64,000 bases of DNA from Eustoma russellianum. Taxonomy: Eukaryota > Streptophyta > Magnoliopsida > Gentianales > Gentianaceae. Below the pieces are notes generated by a model, which did not search any database, was not told where the DNA came from, and saw only the letters and a list, made by a program, of their open reading frames with translations. The stretch lies in NCBI GenBank assembly GCA_036186865.1, contig AP025067.1, forward strand, positions 11,723,547-11,787,546. The letters run 5' to 3'. How positions within the stretch are numbered: position 1 is the first letter of the stretch; each line of letters opens with the position of its first letter. Below, one piece after another: positions 43,733-56,194 of this stretch. The translations under genes were made by a program, and so were the position numbers.

Positions 43733-44340
43733 TCTTGTATAAATTTTTATATACACTTTACCTATATATATCTAAAACACTTGAGATAAACCTTTTTCAT
43801 ATCTTAACTTATATACTATATATATGCGTATTCATAAAGTATATTTAATCCATTATCATCAAACAAAAGGCCTAGTGGCCGAATTTAACATGCGTATATA
43901 TATACTTGTATAAATTTTTGTACACTTTACATATATATATACCTATAACCTTTGAAATAATCATTTTTCATATATTAACTTATATACTATACATATATGT
44001 ATCCTTAAAGTATTTTGAAGCCATTTTCATCAAATAAAGGGCCTTACGGCCGCATGTACACATATTTTTAAACATTGTGTATATAAGTACTTATCACACA
44101 ATATACAATCTATTTTACTATATGAAGGCCATTATGGCTGTGGGTTAATGTATATATATACCAACATATATTTTTGCATATTATATATATGTACTTATAA
44201 TACTACTTAAGTCATGAAAACCCCAAAGATATTCATTATGGCCATGTGTATGCATAGCTGTATTTATCTATTCATATTTTTTTACCTATCACAGATATGT
44301 ATATATATATATATATTAAATAAACCCATGTTTATCATCA
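43733..44340. repeat. AT-rich degenerate tandem repeat, unit about 150-180 bp
   Basis: At least two clear units (from about 43,733 and 43,911) share TATAAATTTTTRTA, CACTTTAC, TATATATA, TTAACTTATATACTATA and a GGCCTnnnGGCCG end block. Weaker units continue to about 44,340, with GAAGGCCATTATGGC near 44,120. No coding sequence. Confidence 0.75.
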
Positions 44341-46099
44341 AATGTTCCATCTAGCCATGTACAATGATGTATGTATACCAAATACATATTACACAAAACA
44401 CGTATTTTCTTTATAATTTTGTAGAGAAATCTTGAACATAATACATGGATGATCCACTTTGGTACAAACATAAGTGCTTAAATCTTTGAAATCCATGAAG
44501 GATCTAGGAAGAGTACTTGCCTTTACTATTTTTCTTACACTTTAAAGTGGTGTTCTCCACTTTATTTTTTAAGAAAACCCTCTCCTTGGTACATTATACA
44601 ACTCACGGTTTTAACATCTCAATAGGGAGTTAGTGTACAACTTGTGAAAGTGGATAAATGGAAGAAGAATAGTTGAATTTAGATGATGTTCTTACATTTG
44701 TAAATCTTGGTTTTCCACTACCAAAAATTCGGCCATGGTGTTGAATGAAGGAGACTGTTGGAGCTTAATCTTGGATGTGTAGATGATGAAAAGAGAGAAA
44801 CATTTTCCCCTTTGTTTTTGTGAGTCTCACGGCCATGAGAGGGAGGAGGAAGGTTGGAGGGTTTTGTTTATTTTTGGAGAAGAAGAGAAAGTGTTGTGTT
44901 GAAGAATGAATATTTGTTTAAGTGTAGTATAGAAGAAATGAAACTTACTCTTGGAGATGTGTAGATGAGATGAAATGAAGAAATTTTTTTCCTTCTTACC
45001 TTTCTGCAAGCCACGGCCAAATAGGGAGAGAGAGGGTTTGAAGGCTTCTTTATTTTGGAGAAGAAGGAGATGGTGTTTGGATGACATATGACTTGTGTTG
45101 GAATGTGAATGGAAGATAAATTCTTGCCCTTTGCTTTTTGTTGTTGTCTCGGCCATGGGAAAAAAGTAGAGGAAGACTTGTTTGGTGTTAGAAGAGAGAG
45201 AAGAGGAGTTTTGGATGAATGTGTGAAGTGTGTAGTGTAGAATGATTGAAGTAGGAAAGGGTTTTCCCCTTTTTACATCTCTCGACAGAAATAATAGAGG
45301 GAGAGGAGAAGGAAGATCTTTTGTTTGGTAATGAGGAGAGAAGGTGGAAGAAGATATGATATTGGGAGAAGGATGAGTGTATAATGGAGAAAGTGGGAAA
45401 GGATTTCTCCCCTTTTGTTGAATGTCAGCTGTTGGAAGTGAGGGGAAGGGGAAAAAGAAGAAAAATGTTATGGGTTTTGGTTGCATTAGGTGTAGGAATG
45501 ATGGTGAAATATGATGTGTATAAGAGAGGATGTAAGAAAAGAAAAAGTAGATGTTGACTTGTTGGGGGATCGGGTGGCCGGCCTATTGGAGTAAAATAGG
45601 AGAAAAGGAGTTTTGTTTTATTTGTCATGTAGGATAAAGTGAGACAAAATATGATAATTGGGTTAAAAGTGTGTAGAGTTTTGTTATGTAGTAGAAAATA
45701 AATCGAAGAAAACTTTTCTTCCACTTGGAAGGTAGGCGGCGGTCTAGGGTATCTTTGGATGGATATAATAGGACAAAATACTGTCATTTGGTTTCTACAC
45801 AATTTTGTCTACTCGATATTTTGTTGGGATATTTTTATTATGTCTACCGACTTAGATTTTCACTGACTAAATTTAATTTAATCCTGTCGTATGTTTGAAT
45901 GTTCTTTGTCTGATCCCGTTGAGTCTTACTATATTTGTAAACTTATCGTTCGGTTATTTTCCAAGCATTTTAAACCCGATATATAATGCCGACGCTTTAC
46001 TTATCCTAAATAAAAATTTAAATTCCACCGAAATTTTCTCGACATCGCATTTGCGTTATATTTTTCATCATCTTATTTCATTTTCCACTGACCCAAAAA
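44341..46099. other. Non-coding region with purine/pyrimidine-biased degenerate repeats
   Basis: The plus strand is G/A-rich, with GAAGAAGAG-like tracts and recurring CGGCCATG-like blocks near 44,730, 44,830, 45,013 and 45,152, each followed by GAGGGAGAG-like runs. Long minus-strand frames here (44,827-45,486 and 45,425-45,802) are low-complexity and match no family I recognise. The composition resembles LTR/U5 sequence of large gypsy elements, but I found no PBS, PPT or second LTR. Confidence 0.45.
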
Positions 46100-48415
46100 T
46101 GCTTGTTGTAACACACCGAGTGTTACTTTTCCTCCATTTTTAACATGTTTCAAGTTTCGGTGAATAGTTTTGGGGTTGCCCGTTCATATGTCTTGACATC
46201 CAATGTCTAAAAACAATTTGGTTTTTAGATTCTTTGGCTTTGTCTCCTGTTTGCCTTCTTTGTGATTTACCTACAAGAGAGACAAAGTTTAAGTACCATT
46301 TATTTGAGTTCTTGAACGTTAGGGGCACCATCTTTATTTATATACCTTTGGTTATCCAAACTTGGATGTACTTTCTTGCCACATATTTGGTATTGTAAGT
46401 TGAATATAAAGAATTAATATGTACGTCACAATTCCATTTAAAAGGAAATGTATTATTATACATGTCATATCTTTTATTATATTATGGCCGTTTTTGATAG
46501 CTAAAATAAGGCATATGATTTTGAGCTTTAAAAGGCACCTTATAAGTGTAACTACATGATGTAGGTGTGTACCTATATGCCTTATAAGGAGGTTGCCTGT
46601 AATTAGGTCTATATGCATTATAATAGTTGGTGGCATTTTTATTATCTCTAGTCACATTTGTATGCATATAGGCATAATTTCTAGGTTGTCTAGATGCAAA
46701 GTTTTGCCTAGTTACTTTGGAGGTATATGCTGCAATTTTTACTTGGAATAAGCAGAAGAAGGAGTAGCACGCAAAGTTGAATTTATTTTCCTATTTTTAT
46801 AAAGAAGTTTTGTACTAGATGAAACAAACTTAGTATTTTCATCTTCCTTTACATTTTCTTCTTATATCCTAAACAAGTTTTATTGTTTCCATACTTTTGT
46901 GACGATATAAGTGTGTCTAGCATGCTGGTTCTAGACTTAAATTGTTATAACATTTTTTTCTTAGTCTAATTTTGATATTTTAAGTTGTAATACTGCATTT
47001 CTACAATTTTCTACCTTAGATTTTAACAGGCTGTTTTCAGTTTTTGATGTTTGTTCATTTTACTATATGATTCAATTTTAATCTCTAAAAAATCAAGAGC
47101 ATTATTAGACTCTTGTTTAAAAGATTCTAATTGATCGGAAAATTCCAAGTTGGACGTCTTCAGCTTATCATTTTCTTCAATTAGTTTCTTTTTTTTTCTT
47201 TAGATAGCCTTTTATAGTGAGCATGCATCTTTAAGAACTCTTCGTACATTTCATCAAAAGATATTTCATGATCATAATCTACATCAGAAGATGAAATTAC
47301 CTCGCTGGATACGAAGCAGACTTGAGCTTCTTCATTTTCTGATTCTGAGTCAGAGGAGTCACTCCACGTGCTTGCATTCATAACTCTTTTGCCTTTTCTT
47401 TCCTTTGACTCCTTTGGTTTAGGCCGTTGGGGCTCCTTGTCTTTGACTTATTTATTATTATTATTATTGTTGTTGTTGTTGTTATTTTTCTTTATTGGAC
47501 AGTCATAAGAGATATGTTCTTTTTGCCTACATTTGTAGCATTTTAATTCTTTATTATACCACTTGTTGTTATTAGAGTTATTTTTCTTAGGTTGAGAAGA
47601 AGAAGAAGAAGAAGACGGTTATCTATTCCTATTAGGCCGTTTGAAAAACTTTCTAAGTTTTCTAGCCACTAAGATTAAGTCATCATCTAATTCACGATCT
47701 ATTACTTTCATCATTATTTAACTCAGTTGATTTGAAAGCAATAGACTTACCGGATGATTTAGATGATTCAGACTTTCGTTGGTTCAGTTTTACCTCGTAA
47801 ACTCTAAGTGAACCGATAAATTCATCCATTTTAGTGACCATTTAACAAGAAGACTCTGTAGCACTTTTTGAACTTTCTCGGTGCTGGTAAAGGATTTACA
47901 TAAAGCTTCAAGTGCATTGAAAATGTTAGTGATCCTCAAATCCATAGATGTTGTGGATTCGTTCGACAACATTTTAAATGTTTCAAGTTTAGTCATAAGC
48001 ATGTTTATTTAGACTCTTTTACACCGCTAGTAACCTTCATGCTTTAATTCTAGTGATTTCCATATATCATTTGCACTTGTGCAATTTGAAACACATCATG
48101 CTTCTGAGGTCGTTATTCTATTCAAAAGTAATTGAATAGCTTTAGCATTCATGGATATTTTTTTATCTTCAGATGATCATTCACTTTTATATGTTTCTAC
48201 TTCTTGTGTTACACCGTTTACTCGTACAACTTTCATTGGAATATACGACCTATTTTCAACTATAGACCATAAATCAATGTCTATAGCCATTAAGAATAGC
48301 ATCATCCTAAGTTTCCAATTGAACAAATTATTACCATAGGAAAGAGGAGGGCATTGAGTAGACATACCTTCCAACTCACCGTTGTGAGAAAACTATGGCC
48401 ATTTTATTTTCCTTT
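46100..48415 (-). pseudogene. SIRE copy B gag remains
   Basis: This is the minus-strand equivalent of 12,340-14,687. It keeps the N-terminal LWSIVE region near 48,260, the NESTTSMDLRITNIFNALEAL helix near 47,950, the Asp/Ser-rich patch near 47,330 and the coiled-coil region near 47,200-47,000, and ends near the protease start at 46,150. The knuckle near 47,530 is damaged. It is broken into many frames, with an apparent deletion near 47,840 inside gag. Confidence 0.8.
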
Positions 48416-48523
48416 GGTTTGATATAAGAAGGCCATTGTGAATTGTTGTTTCTTGGCCTTGTCTGTTCGTATGGTGTTGAATCTTGCTTCTTAGAGTGGT
48501 GTTGTCTTCGTTCTGATAACAAT

Positions 48524-51324
48524 TATTGGACTGTACACCTGCAGTAAACATCACTAGAGGAGATGAATAGTGGTTATCAGAAATTACACTACTACCCTTG
48601 AATAAAACCCCCTTTGAAATCAAAATCTGAAACCTCCTTAGAATTCAGTATCCGTTTTTAAAAAAATTAAAACTCAGTGTGTACGACTCCAAAAATTATG
48701 AAACTTTTCTAGAAATTAATTTTAATGTCTTAACTATACTCTATCAAAACATGAGACAAAAATAAGACCGTTGGCTCTTCAACCAATAAAAAGATTCAGA
48801 TGGTCAATTTGGATAGAATTGGACAGAATAGTGTTGAACTTTGAAAACGTGTTTCTCTTTAATTACTCAACCAAAAAGGTTGATCTTTATGCCAAAACAC
48901 ACCTTAGGATCTCTAGTATAAGTTTCAAAAGGCCATGTCCTGAAACTATTCTTGATGAAATCAGAATTCAAGTTTTTTTGAGACTGGTCAGGTTGCAATC
49001 AGAATGGAGCAAATATATTGCAACGACTGAAAGATTAACTTTCCTTTGCTCAAATCAAGTGATTCTTGTTGCAAATAAAATCTAACTGTGTGAAATATAA
49101 CTCCACCAAGAATCACAAGTTTGGAAAATGTTTTGCTATTTTTCAAGACGTGTGAAGTATGAAAATCTACAGTGAAAACGGGCAGAAAACAGAAAAATAG
49201 AAAGAAGACAAGAACACCAAAAACTTATCATGGTTCGGTCAATGCGACATACTCTAGTTCCAAGGAACATCTTTCTTTAGATTTCACTATGAAATGAACA
49301 CCAATACAACAAGAACCAAGCTTGATTCTTGGGTAAACACCAACCATATTCAAGACTTGGAGATCACCTCTATGCAACTTTTGGTTGCAACACCTCTACC
49401 ACCTAATTGATGTAGCCTTATAAACATGGCTAACCAATCTTACAGAAACATCAAGAGAGGAGTGTATAATGTAGCTCAATAACAATAAAAATTAAACATC
49501 TTAGCTGCAAAGAATGAATCAAGAACAAGAAGAGAGTAGTAAGAATGATCTTCAACTTTAGCTTTGAAGTGTGTGTTCTTCTTCTTCACCTTTCTCTCCT
49601 ACTTATAGTTTGAAATAGGCCTTGAAGATAATAATGCACATGTGTCACCATCTTCATCATCAAGTCTTAGTTGTCTTCACACTCATTGTTTTGCCACATA
49701 ATCACATTGTACACTTGGCAACATCAAGCAACACAATTGGTCCACCTTGATACTTGTTTGGCCGATTTTTGTGTCTTGAAAAATGACTTGGAAATTGTGA
49801 AGATAATACCCAAGAATAAGATGACATATTCCTTCAACTTCTTGGCACAAGAATAGGGCATGTGAATGGCTGACCAAAACAGCCTAAAGTAGCCGTTGGC
49901 TACTATTTAAATTTTCCAAGTGCCAACTAGCTTGTTTTTTATTGGTCCACTTGGCATCAAGTCATAAAATGAATATACCACCTTTGACACCTGTTTATGG
50001 ACGTTTTTTAGCCAAAAATTAAGAGCACAAGCTCAGTTTTAATGAAGAGAAATCAACAAATAATAGTTGACAAGATTATGTCAACATATAATCCAAAATT
50101 CTCACGTTTCTTCTTCATATGTTGTGAAGTATTTTGCACCACGAACACCTTATGATCTCTGAAAAAATGATGATTAAGAATGTCCAATAATATATTCATG
50201 AGAGTCTTCAAGAAGAAAATAATATGTGACACGAAAATCGTCACATATATCATCGATGTTGATAATATCACCAAATAAAAAAATAAAACAGAAAACCACC
50301 AACTAATCTTCAAGAATACCATAAATAAACTCTAGAATGAAGATAATAAGATACTCAAGAGATTCCATGAGTAAAATGACCAAAGTGTCCTCGAGGTAAA
50401 ATGACCAAAATGCTCCTAGTGAGAGAAAACTCCGAAAATGACCCTGATGGTTAGAAATAGATATAATAACACCTTTGTGATGATAAATAAGAGATAAATG
50501 AGTCCTTGAAACATTTTCACCATGTCAAGCACCTACAAAAACTCAAATACCACTTTTGCCCCCTTTTGGTAAGTTGTAGAAACTTCTAGGACACATTAGT
50601 CACAACACATAATCATAATCATCAAAAACACATAATAGCAACATGATAAACATATATGAAGCATATGCAAATGAAAACAACAATTTTATCACATTTCAGA
50701 AAAAATTTCTAAAAATCCTAGACATCGATCGATCGAAGTGCCTCTGCTTGAGATTGATGTCTCACAGTAAGGTCTTGTTTTTTCTCTGCCTTACATGAAT
50801 TGATCGATGTGAGGGATCGACGTCATTGATTGATTGAAGTGCACTAACATGAGAGATTGATGTCATTTTTCTTCACTTGTTTAACTTTTTATCCTTTATA
50901 ACATCATGTGTGATATTTTCACATATTCAACACTTAAAATCGTGATCTTGAAAATTATCCAAACATATTTCTCAACATCGATGTTCCTCTGCTTGAGAGT
51001 CGATGTCTCACAGTGAGGTTCTGTTTTTGAATCTGTCTTACATCAATCAATCGACGTGAAAAATTGATGTACATCGATCGATAAATGTGTCTCAAGTTTA
51101 GAGATCGATATCTCACAGTAAGGTTTCGATTTCTATTCTGTCCAACATCGATCGATTGGGGATGATGTATACCAATCGATTAATGTGTATCAACCTGAGA
51201 AATCAATATCACTCATTTAAATTATTTCATCTTTTTTTACATTTTTATAACATAGATTGATAATCTTTAAGTTTTTAACTCTTAAAATCATGATTTTTAA
51301 ATTTATCCAAACATATTCTCAACA
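48524..51324 (-). repeat. SIRE copy B LTR with duplicated end
   Basis: It starts TATTGGACTG (TG changed to TA). The SIRE LTR end (CTTCACTTG...CAAACATATT...CTCAACA) occurs twice, finishing at about 50,977 and again at 51,324. Each copy is preceded by ATCGATCGAT repeats. A degenerate PBS lies just left at about 48,510-48,521. Confidence 0.75.
50722..51200. repeat. ATCGATCGAT repeat array in SIRE-B LTR
   Basis: Repeated CATCGATCGATCGAWGT, GAGAGATYGATGTCTCACAG and GTTTTTGATTCT-like blocks occur in two groups (50,722-50,867 and 50,978-51,200). The matching place in the young SIRE LTR (near 8915) holds only ACATCAATATCA. Confidence 0.8.
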
Positions 51325-53317
51325 AAAAATTCGCAAATCTATCATACCAACCTCTTGTAGTTTGTTTTAAACCATATAAAACTTTCATGATCTTGAATAC
51401 ATGGGTAGAATGTTCTGGATCTTCGAAACCTGTGGATTGTTTTACAAAAATTCTTCTTGTATAAACTCGTTAAAGAAAACACTTTTAACATCCATTTGTA
51501 ATATTTTGATATTACTTAAACAAGCAATGAGTAATAATAGTCTAACAGCTTCTAATCGTGCAACTGGGTACAAATACTTTTTCATAATCTATACCCTCTG
51601 GCTGATTATACCCTTGTGTGACTAACATAGCCTTATTGCATGCTACATTTCCTTTTTCATTCATTTTATTACTAAATGCCCATTTTGTACCTATTATGGT
51701 TTCATTCTCAGGTTCTGGTACTAAATCTTATACATAATTTCTAGAAAATTGGTTTAGTTCTCCATGACATTTATCCAAAATGAATCATTTAAAGCTTCTT
51801 TCACATTTTTGGGTTCAATGTAGATGACTAATGTATGTCATTCAGCAGAGTCAACTCGGTTTATATATGTACCTTTTTTTATACGTTGATTAATATCACC
51901 TATTATTAACTCTTCCAGATTTTTGTATTTATCTTTAGTATGCCACCAGGTGCTCGTTTTACAAGATTCACTTTCTTCTTATTCAAATATATCATTTTTA
52001 TGTATATTTTTGTATCTGTTAAATTTGATTCATATTCTTCTATTTCAATATTTTTTGAATACTCAAGTAACTCACGTTCTGGAGGAGTAAGTTCAAGATG
52101 ACCAATTATTGGTTCAAGTGATAAATCGTCATCATTGTGAAAATATTCAAGATTGGAATCATACTTCTTTTTAGTTTTCTCATTTGTTCCAAGATAAGTG
52201 TTTTCATTAAATTTTACATGAATAGATTCTATTATCTTTCTAGATATAGGATTATAATATGTATATGCTTTTGAGTTGGTTGAATATCCAACAGAAATAC
52301 ATTCTATTGATTTTAGTTCAAATTTATCTAGATTATTCTTAGGGCTCAGCACAAAATATTTGCAAGCAAAAACACGTATATTATCTATTTTGGTAATCTA
52401 TTATTTAATAGTTCATGAGGTGCTTCATTTAACTTATTTCTTATATATGATGGATTTATGATGTAGCATGCGCAATTTACTACTTCCGTCTATAAAAATT
52501 TGGAAACATTATTTTCACATAACATAGTTCGGGTTATTTCTCATATAATTCTGATTTTACATTCTACAATACCGTGTAGTTGTGGTGTTCTTGATGGTGA
52601 AAATTCATGTTTATACCTTCTGAATCACAAAATTTAATCGCATCTTTATTATTAAAATCATCACCCCTATCACTTCTAATTCTTTTAACATAAACTCCTT
52701 ATAGATTTTTAATTTGTTTAATGGGTTTCTCAATTTTTAATGCAGTATCGTCTTTGTTAGTTAGGAACAAAGTCTATGTATATCGGGAGATATCAAGAAC
52801 GACACAATCATAGTAGTGTTCACCCAGACTTTTTATCATACTTGGACTAAATAAGTCTATCTGTAGTAGTTCTAATATATTATTAGTACTAACTTCGTAC
52901 TTAGGTTTTAGTATTTCTCTACTATATTTACCTTTAATGCAGGTTTTACATAGTTGAAAATCATTCAACTCAAGCTTAGGTAATCCTCTCAAAAGGTTCT
53001 TCTTAAGTAGTTTTCCGATAGTAGAAATACCTAAATGATTTAATCGTCTTGCCATAAGTTTAAATCTCAGTCATGTGATACAAAAGCACTTAATTTTAGC
53101 ATCAAACATGTTGTTCAACGATAAAGTATAAATATTATCATCTCTACTTCTTTTCAACACAATTTCTCTTTTATTATTGCTTATATCACATAAAATAGGA
53201 AGAAAAAAAACAAAATAAACACAATCAATTAGTTGAAAAATACACAATAAGTTGTATGATAAATTACTTACCAGGAATACATTCTTTATTTGAAACATGT
53301 TTGGGTCCCCAACCATG
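51325..53317 (-). pseudogene. SIRE copy C pol fragment (RT to integrase)
   Basis: Minus-strand sequence matches young SIRE positions about 10,340-12,318: GDPNMFQIKNVFLVSNLSYN near 53,270, an integrase finger near 52,950 (CKTCIKGKYS), an integrase C-terminal part (FVGYSTNSKAY-like, 52,290), and RT start near 51,700-51,330. It is interrupted by many stops. Both ends are cut exactly where other SIRE LTRs begin (51,324 and 53,318), so it looks like a host element whose two ends were split by later insertions. Confidence 0.8.
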
Positions 53318-55983
53318 TGTTGGACTGTGACACTTGCAATAAACACCACTAGAGGGGGGGTGAATAATAGTTAGCGGAAATTACACTATTAAAAACTCTT
53401 GTTAAACTCATAATCAGAGTCTGCCTTTAAAAAATTGTTTCTCTTTGTGTAGAACTTCAAAACATTTGAAACTTTACAGAAACAAACTTCAAGATATTTT
53501 ATAACTCCTCTAAACATTTGAGAGAAATCCAAAGTCTTTTGATCCTTTAAAAAGGTAAAAACTTTTAATCTCACATATTTTTCAAAACAGGACAGAAAAG
53601 TTATTCAACTTAGAAAAGCTAGAACTCCTTTTGTACTTATCCAAAAGGTGTGATCTTTATGTCAAACCAAATATTAGAAAGTCTAGTTTATGTTTTCAAA
53701 AGTCTTGACCAATTATCCCAGCCAAATAATACAGAATTGCAAAAATTTGAAGGCAAGTCAGTTTTGCTGACAGATTTGTGCAACTAACTTGCAACGACTG
53801 TTTGACTAACTTTCGTTTGCTCAAATCAAGTGATTCTTATTGCAAATAAAATGTAATAGTCTGCAGTTGATTAAAACCAACAATCAGAATTTTTAAAAAT
53901 GTTTTTCTATTTTTTCTATATTTTAGAAGTTCAGTGCAGAAACTGTGTTAAAAACGGGCAGAAAAGTAAAGAAGTCAAAGAAGCCAAGAATTATCCTGGT
54001 TCGGTCAATGTGACCTACTCCAGTCCCAAGGAACATCTTTCCTTGGATTTTTACTATGGGAATAACACCTTAAAACTTACAAAGTACTTGATTCTTGGGT
54101 TATACACCAATCCTAATCAAGACTTGATCACAACACCTTACAAACTCAAGAATGTAATCACATCACCACCTATTGATGCAGCTGTATAGAATGGCTAATC
54201 AATTACAACTTTTACGAGTACAAGAGGTGTGTATGCAGCACAATAACAATCAAAATCACCTACAACATTAGCTGCAAGAACAAGAATGGAGAATGGAGAA
54301 GAAGAAGAACAAGAGAAGAAGATAGCTTCAAGTGGTGTTCTCAAGTTGTGTTCTTCTTTCTTCAATTCCTCTTCTACTTATAGGTGTGAGTAGCCCCTTA
54401 TAGATTAGCTAACCTTCCATATCATCAGTCTCACTTGTCTTCATTTGATTGGAAGACCACCTCACCACCTTGCTTAGTTGTCACTTTCAAGAAGCATGAT
54501 TGGTCCATGTCAAATGCTGAAATTTCTGCAGGAATTTCCAGAAAAATTCAAGTGGATTGAATGACCAATTCTTCCTCCAGATTTTGCTCAACCTCTTCAA
54601 CAACTCTGGAAGGATAATGGCTGACCCAATCTGCATATTTACAGCTGACAAAACCGAAATTACTGCCACCTAAAGTGCAAAGAATGCTATTCTTTGCCAA
54701 CATGTCATCTTGGAGTGTTTTGGTTGGCCTTTGTGATGTAGTCTTGCTCATATATTAAAGTTTGATTTTTCACCTCATATATACATATATGAATGTTTTT
54801 TAATGTTGAAAAATGGGTATGAAATCAGATAATAATAGCTGGATAATAGTGAGAATCAGCTGCATAGTAAATATCACCATTTGCCCAACTACATCCCCTT
54901 TTCTCTCCTTCAAGTGTGGCTGATTGTTTCTCAAATTTTTGAACATTATCCATCCGAAAATAATGAAGAATAAGTCCCTAAATAGGTGTATGATAACACC
55001 GTGATGACAATATTATGTTACGAAATAAATGTCAGAACATAAGAAGTCCGAGAAAACCGAAAACCATAACATATATGGTTAATATAGATATGAAGTCTAT
55101 GAATCACCAAGAATAATATGAAGATCATAAATATGATATAAGAGATATCCATACGGAAACCATTTTAGCATTACACAGAAAATAAATCTGTATAAATGAC
55201 CAAAATGCCCTTGAGCACAAATATGAGAAAAATACCCTTAAGTGCCAAATATGTCAAAAAGGGTGTATAGATACTCCAACTTTGTATTCTCATGGATATG
55301 AACATCATCCATGTAATAAGACCCTGAAAAGCTCAAAACATGCTCCTTTGCCCTTGTGGTAAGTTGTAATAACTTTTTTGGCAAGTTAGTGATATAACAC
55401 ATGCATATATAAACTCATAAACACAAAATCCAAGTAATGAAACATGATAAACATATATGGAATGTTTAAAAACTCATTACATGAAAAGAAGATCATGGGT
55501 ATATCAAAAATGAGTATTAGTTTCTCATATGTGGGATAAATTTTTCAGAAATCCGTTGACATCGATCGATCTATGTCTCAATTTTAGAGACTGATGTATA
55601 CATCGATCGATCGATGTCCTTGCAGTTGAGAGATCCATGTCTCACAATGATTTTTGTTTTTGATTCTATGGGACGTGGATCGATCCATGTGAGGGGCTGA
55701 TGTACGTCGATCGATTTACGTGAGGGGATGACGTACGTCGATCGATCCACGTGAGAGATTGACGTCTCACAGTAAGTTTTTGATTCTATTCTATCCAACA
55801 TCGATCCATCCATATTAGAGAGTGATGTACATCGATCGATCCACGTGTCTCTGCCTGAGAGATCGACGTTACTTTTCACTTGTTTCAGTTTTTTGCTACT
55901 TGTATAATATAAAGTGATATTTTTAAGCATTTAACACTTAAAATCATGCTTTTGAAAATTATTCAAACACAGCATTCTCGACA
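53318..55983 (-). repeat. SIRE copy D 3' LTR
   Basis: It matches the young SIRE LTR over most of its length with many substitutions. An ATCGATCGAT array lies at 55,558-55,870, with the related blocks GTACGTCGATCGATYYACGTGAG and TCTCACARTRAG. Confidence 0.85.
55558..55870. repeat. ATCGATCGAT repeat array in SIRE-D LTR
   Basis: At least seven CGATCGAT-bearing units, 30-80 bp apart, many flanked by GAGAGAT and CTCACAG. The cores are palindromic. The array is more expanded and more regular than that of the young SIRE. Confidence 0.8.
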
Positions 55984-56194
55984 TTCTCCCCCTTTTGAAC
56001 GATTTTTAAAATAACATAACATGATTTTAAACATTTTACCAATTGTTTTTGCCTATACAAATTGTTTTTAGACATGTTCTCCCCCTCAACATATAATCTC
56101 CCACCTAGCTCTCCCTTTAACTTATGCTCCAAACCACTTGTATAGCTTTAACCTTATAAAATCATGATTTCTCTATCCTCCTTCATTTTGCAAA

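Larger units (their letters stand above)
230..43735 (-). mobile_element. LINE (non-LTR retrotransposon) split into three pieces
   Basis: Three minus-strand pieces read in order as one plant L1-type LINE. They are ORF1 N-part (43,697 down to 42,735), ORF1 C-part plus endonuclease, RT and zf-RVT (26,970 down to 23,094), and the terminal RNase H with 3' UTR (1076 down to about 230). The gaps are filled by copia-E and gypsy-1, each flanked by a 5-bp target duplication (TTACA and ATAAG). Removing both leaves about 5.7 kb, a normal size for a full plant LINE. Frames are broken several times, so the copy is dead. It is the oldest layer because the other elements sit inside it. Both outer ends are approximate. 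Confidence 0.85.
46100..51324 (-). mobile_element. SIRE copy B: old, truncated (gag and 5' LTR)
   Basis: This aligns by eye to the gag and 5' LTR of the young SIRE (12,340-17,315). The left end is lost near 46,100, within the protease start. The right end is a SIRE-type terminus (TTCTCAACA) that abuts pol sequence of copy C. It has many substitutions and indels, so it is old. Confidence 0.8.

Noticed and set aside
44827..45486. 219-codon open frame on the minus strand
   Set aside because: Low-complexity Phe/Ser/Leu/Pro-rich translation of purine-rich repeats. No domain.
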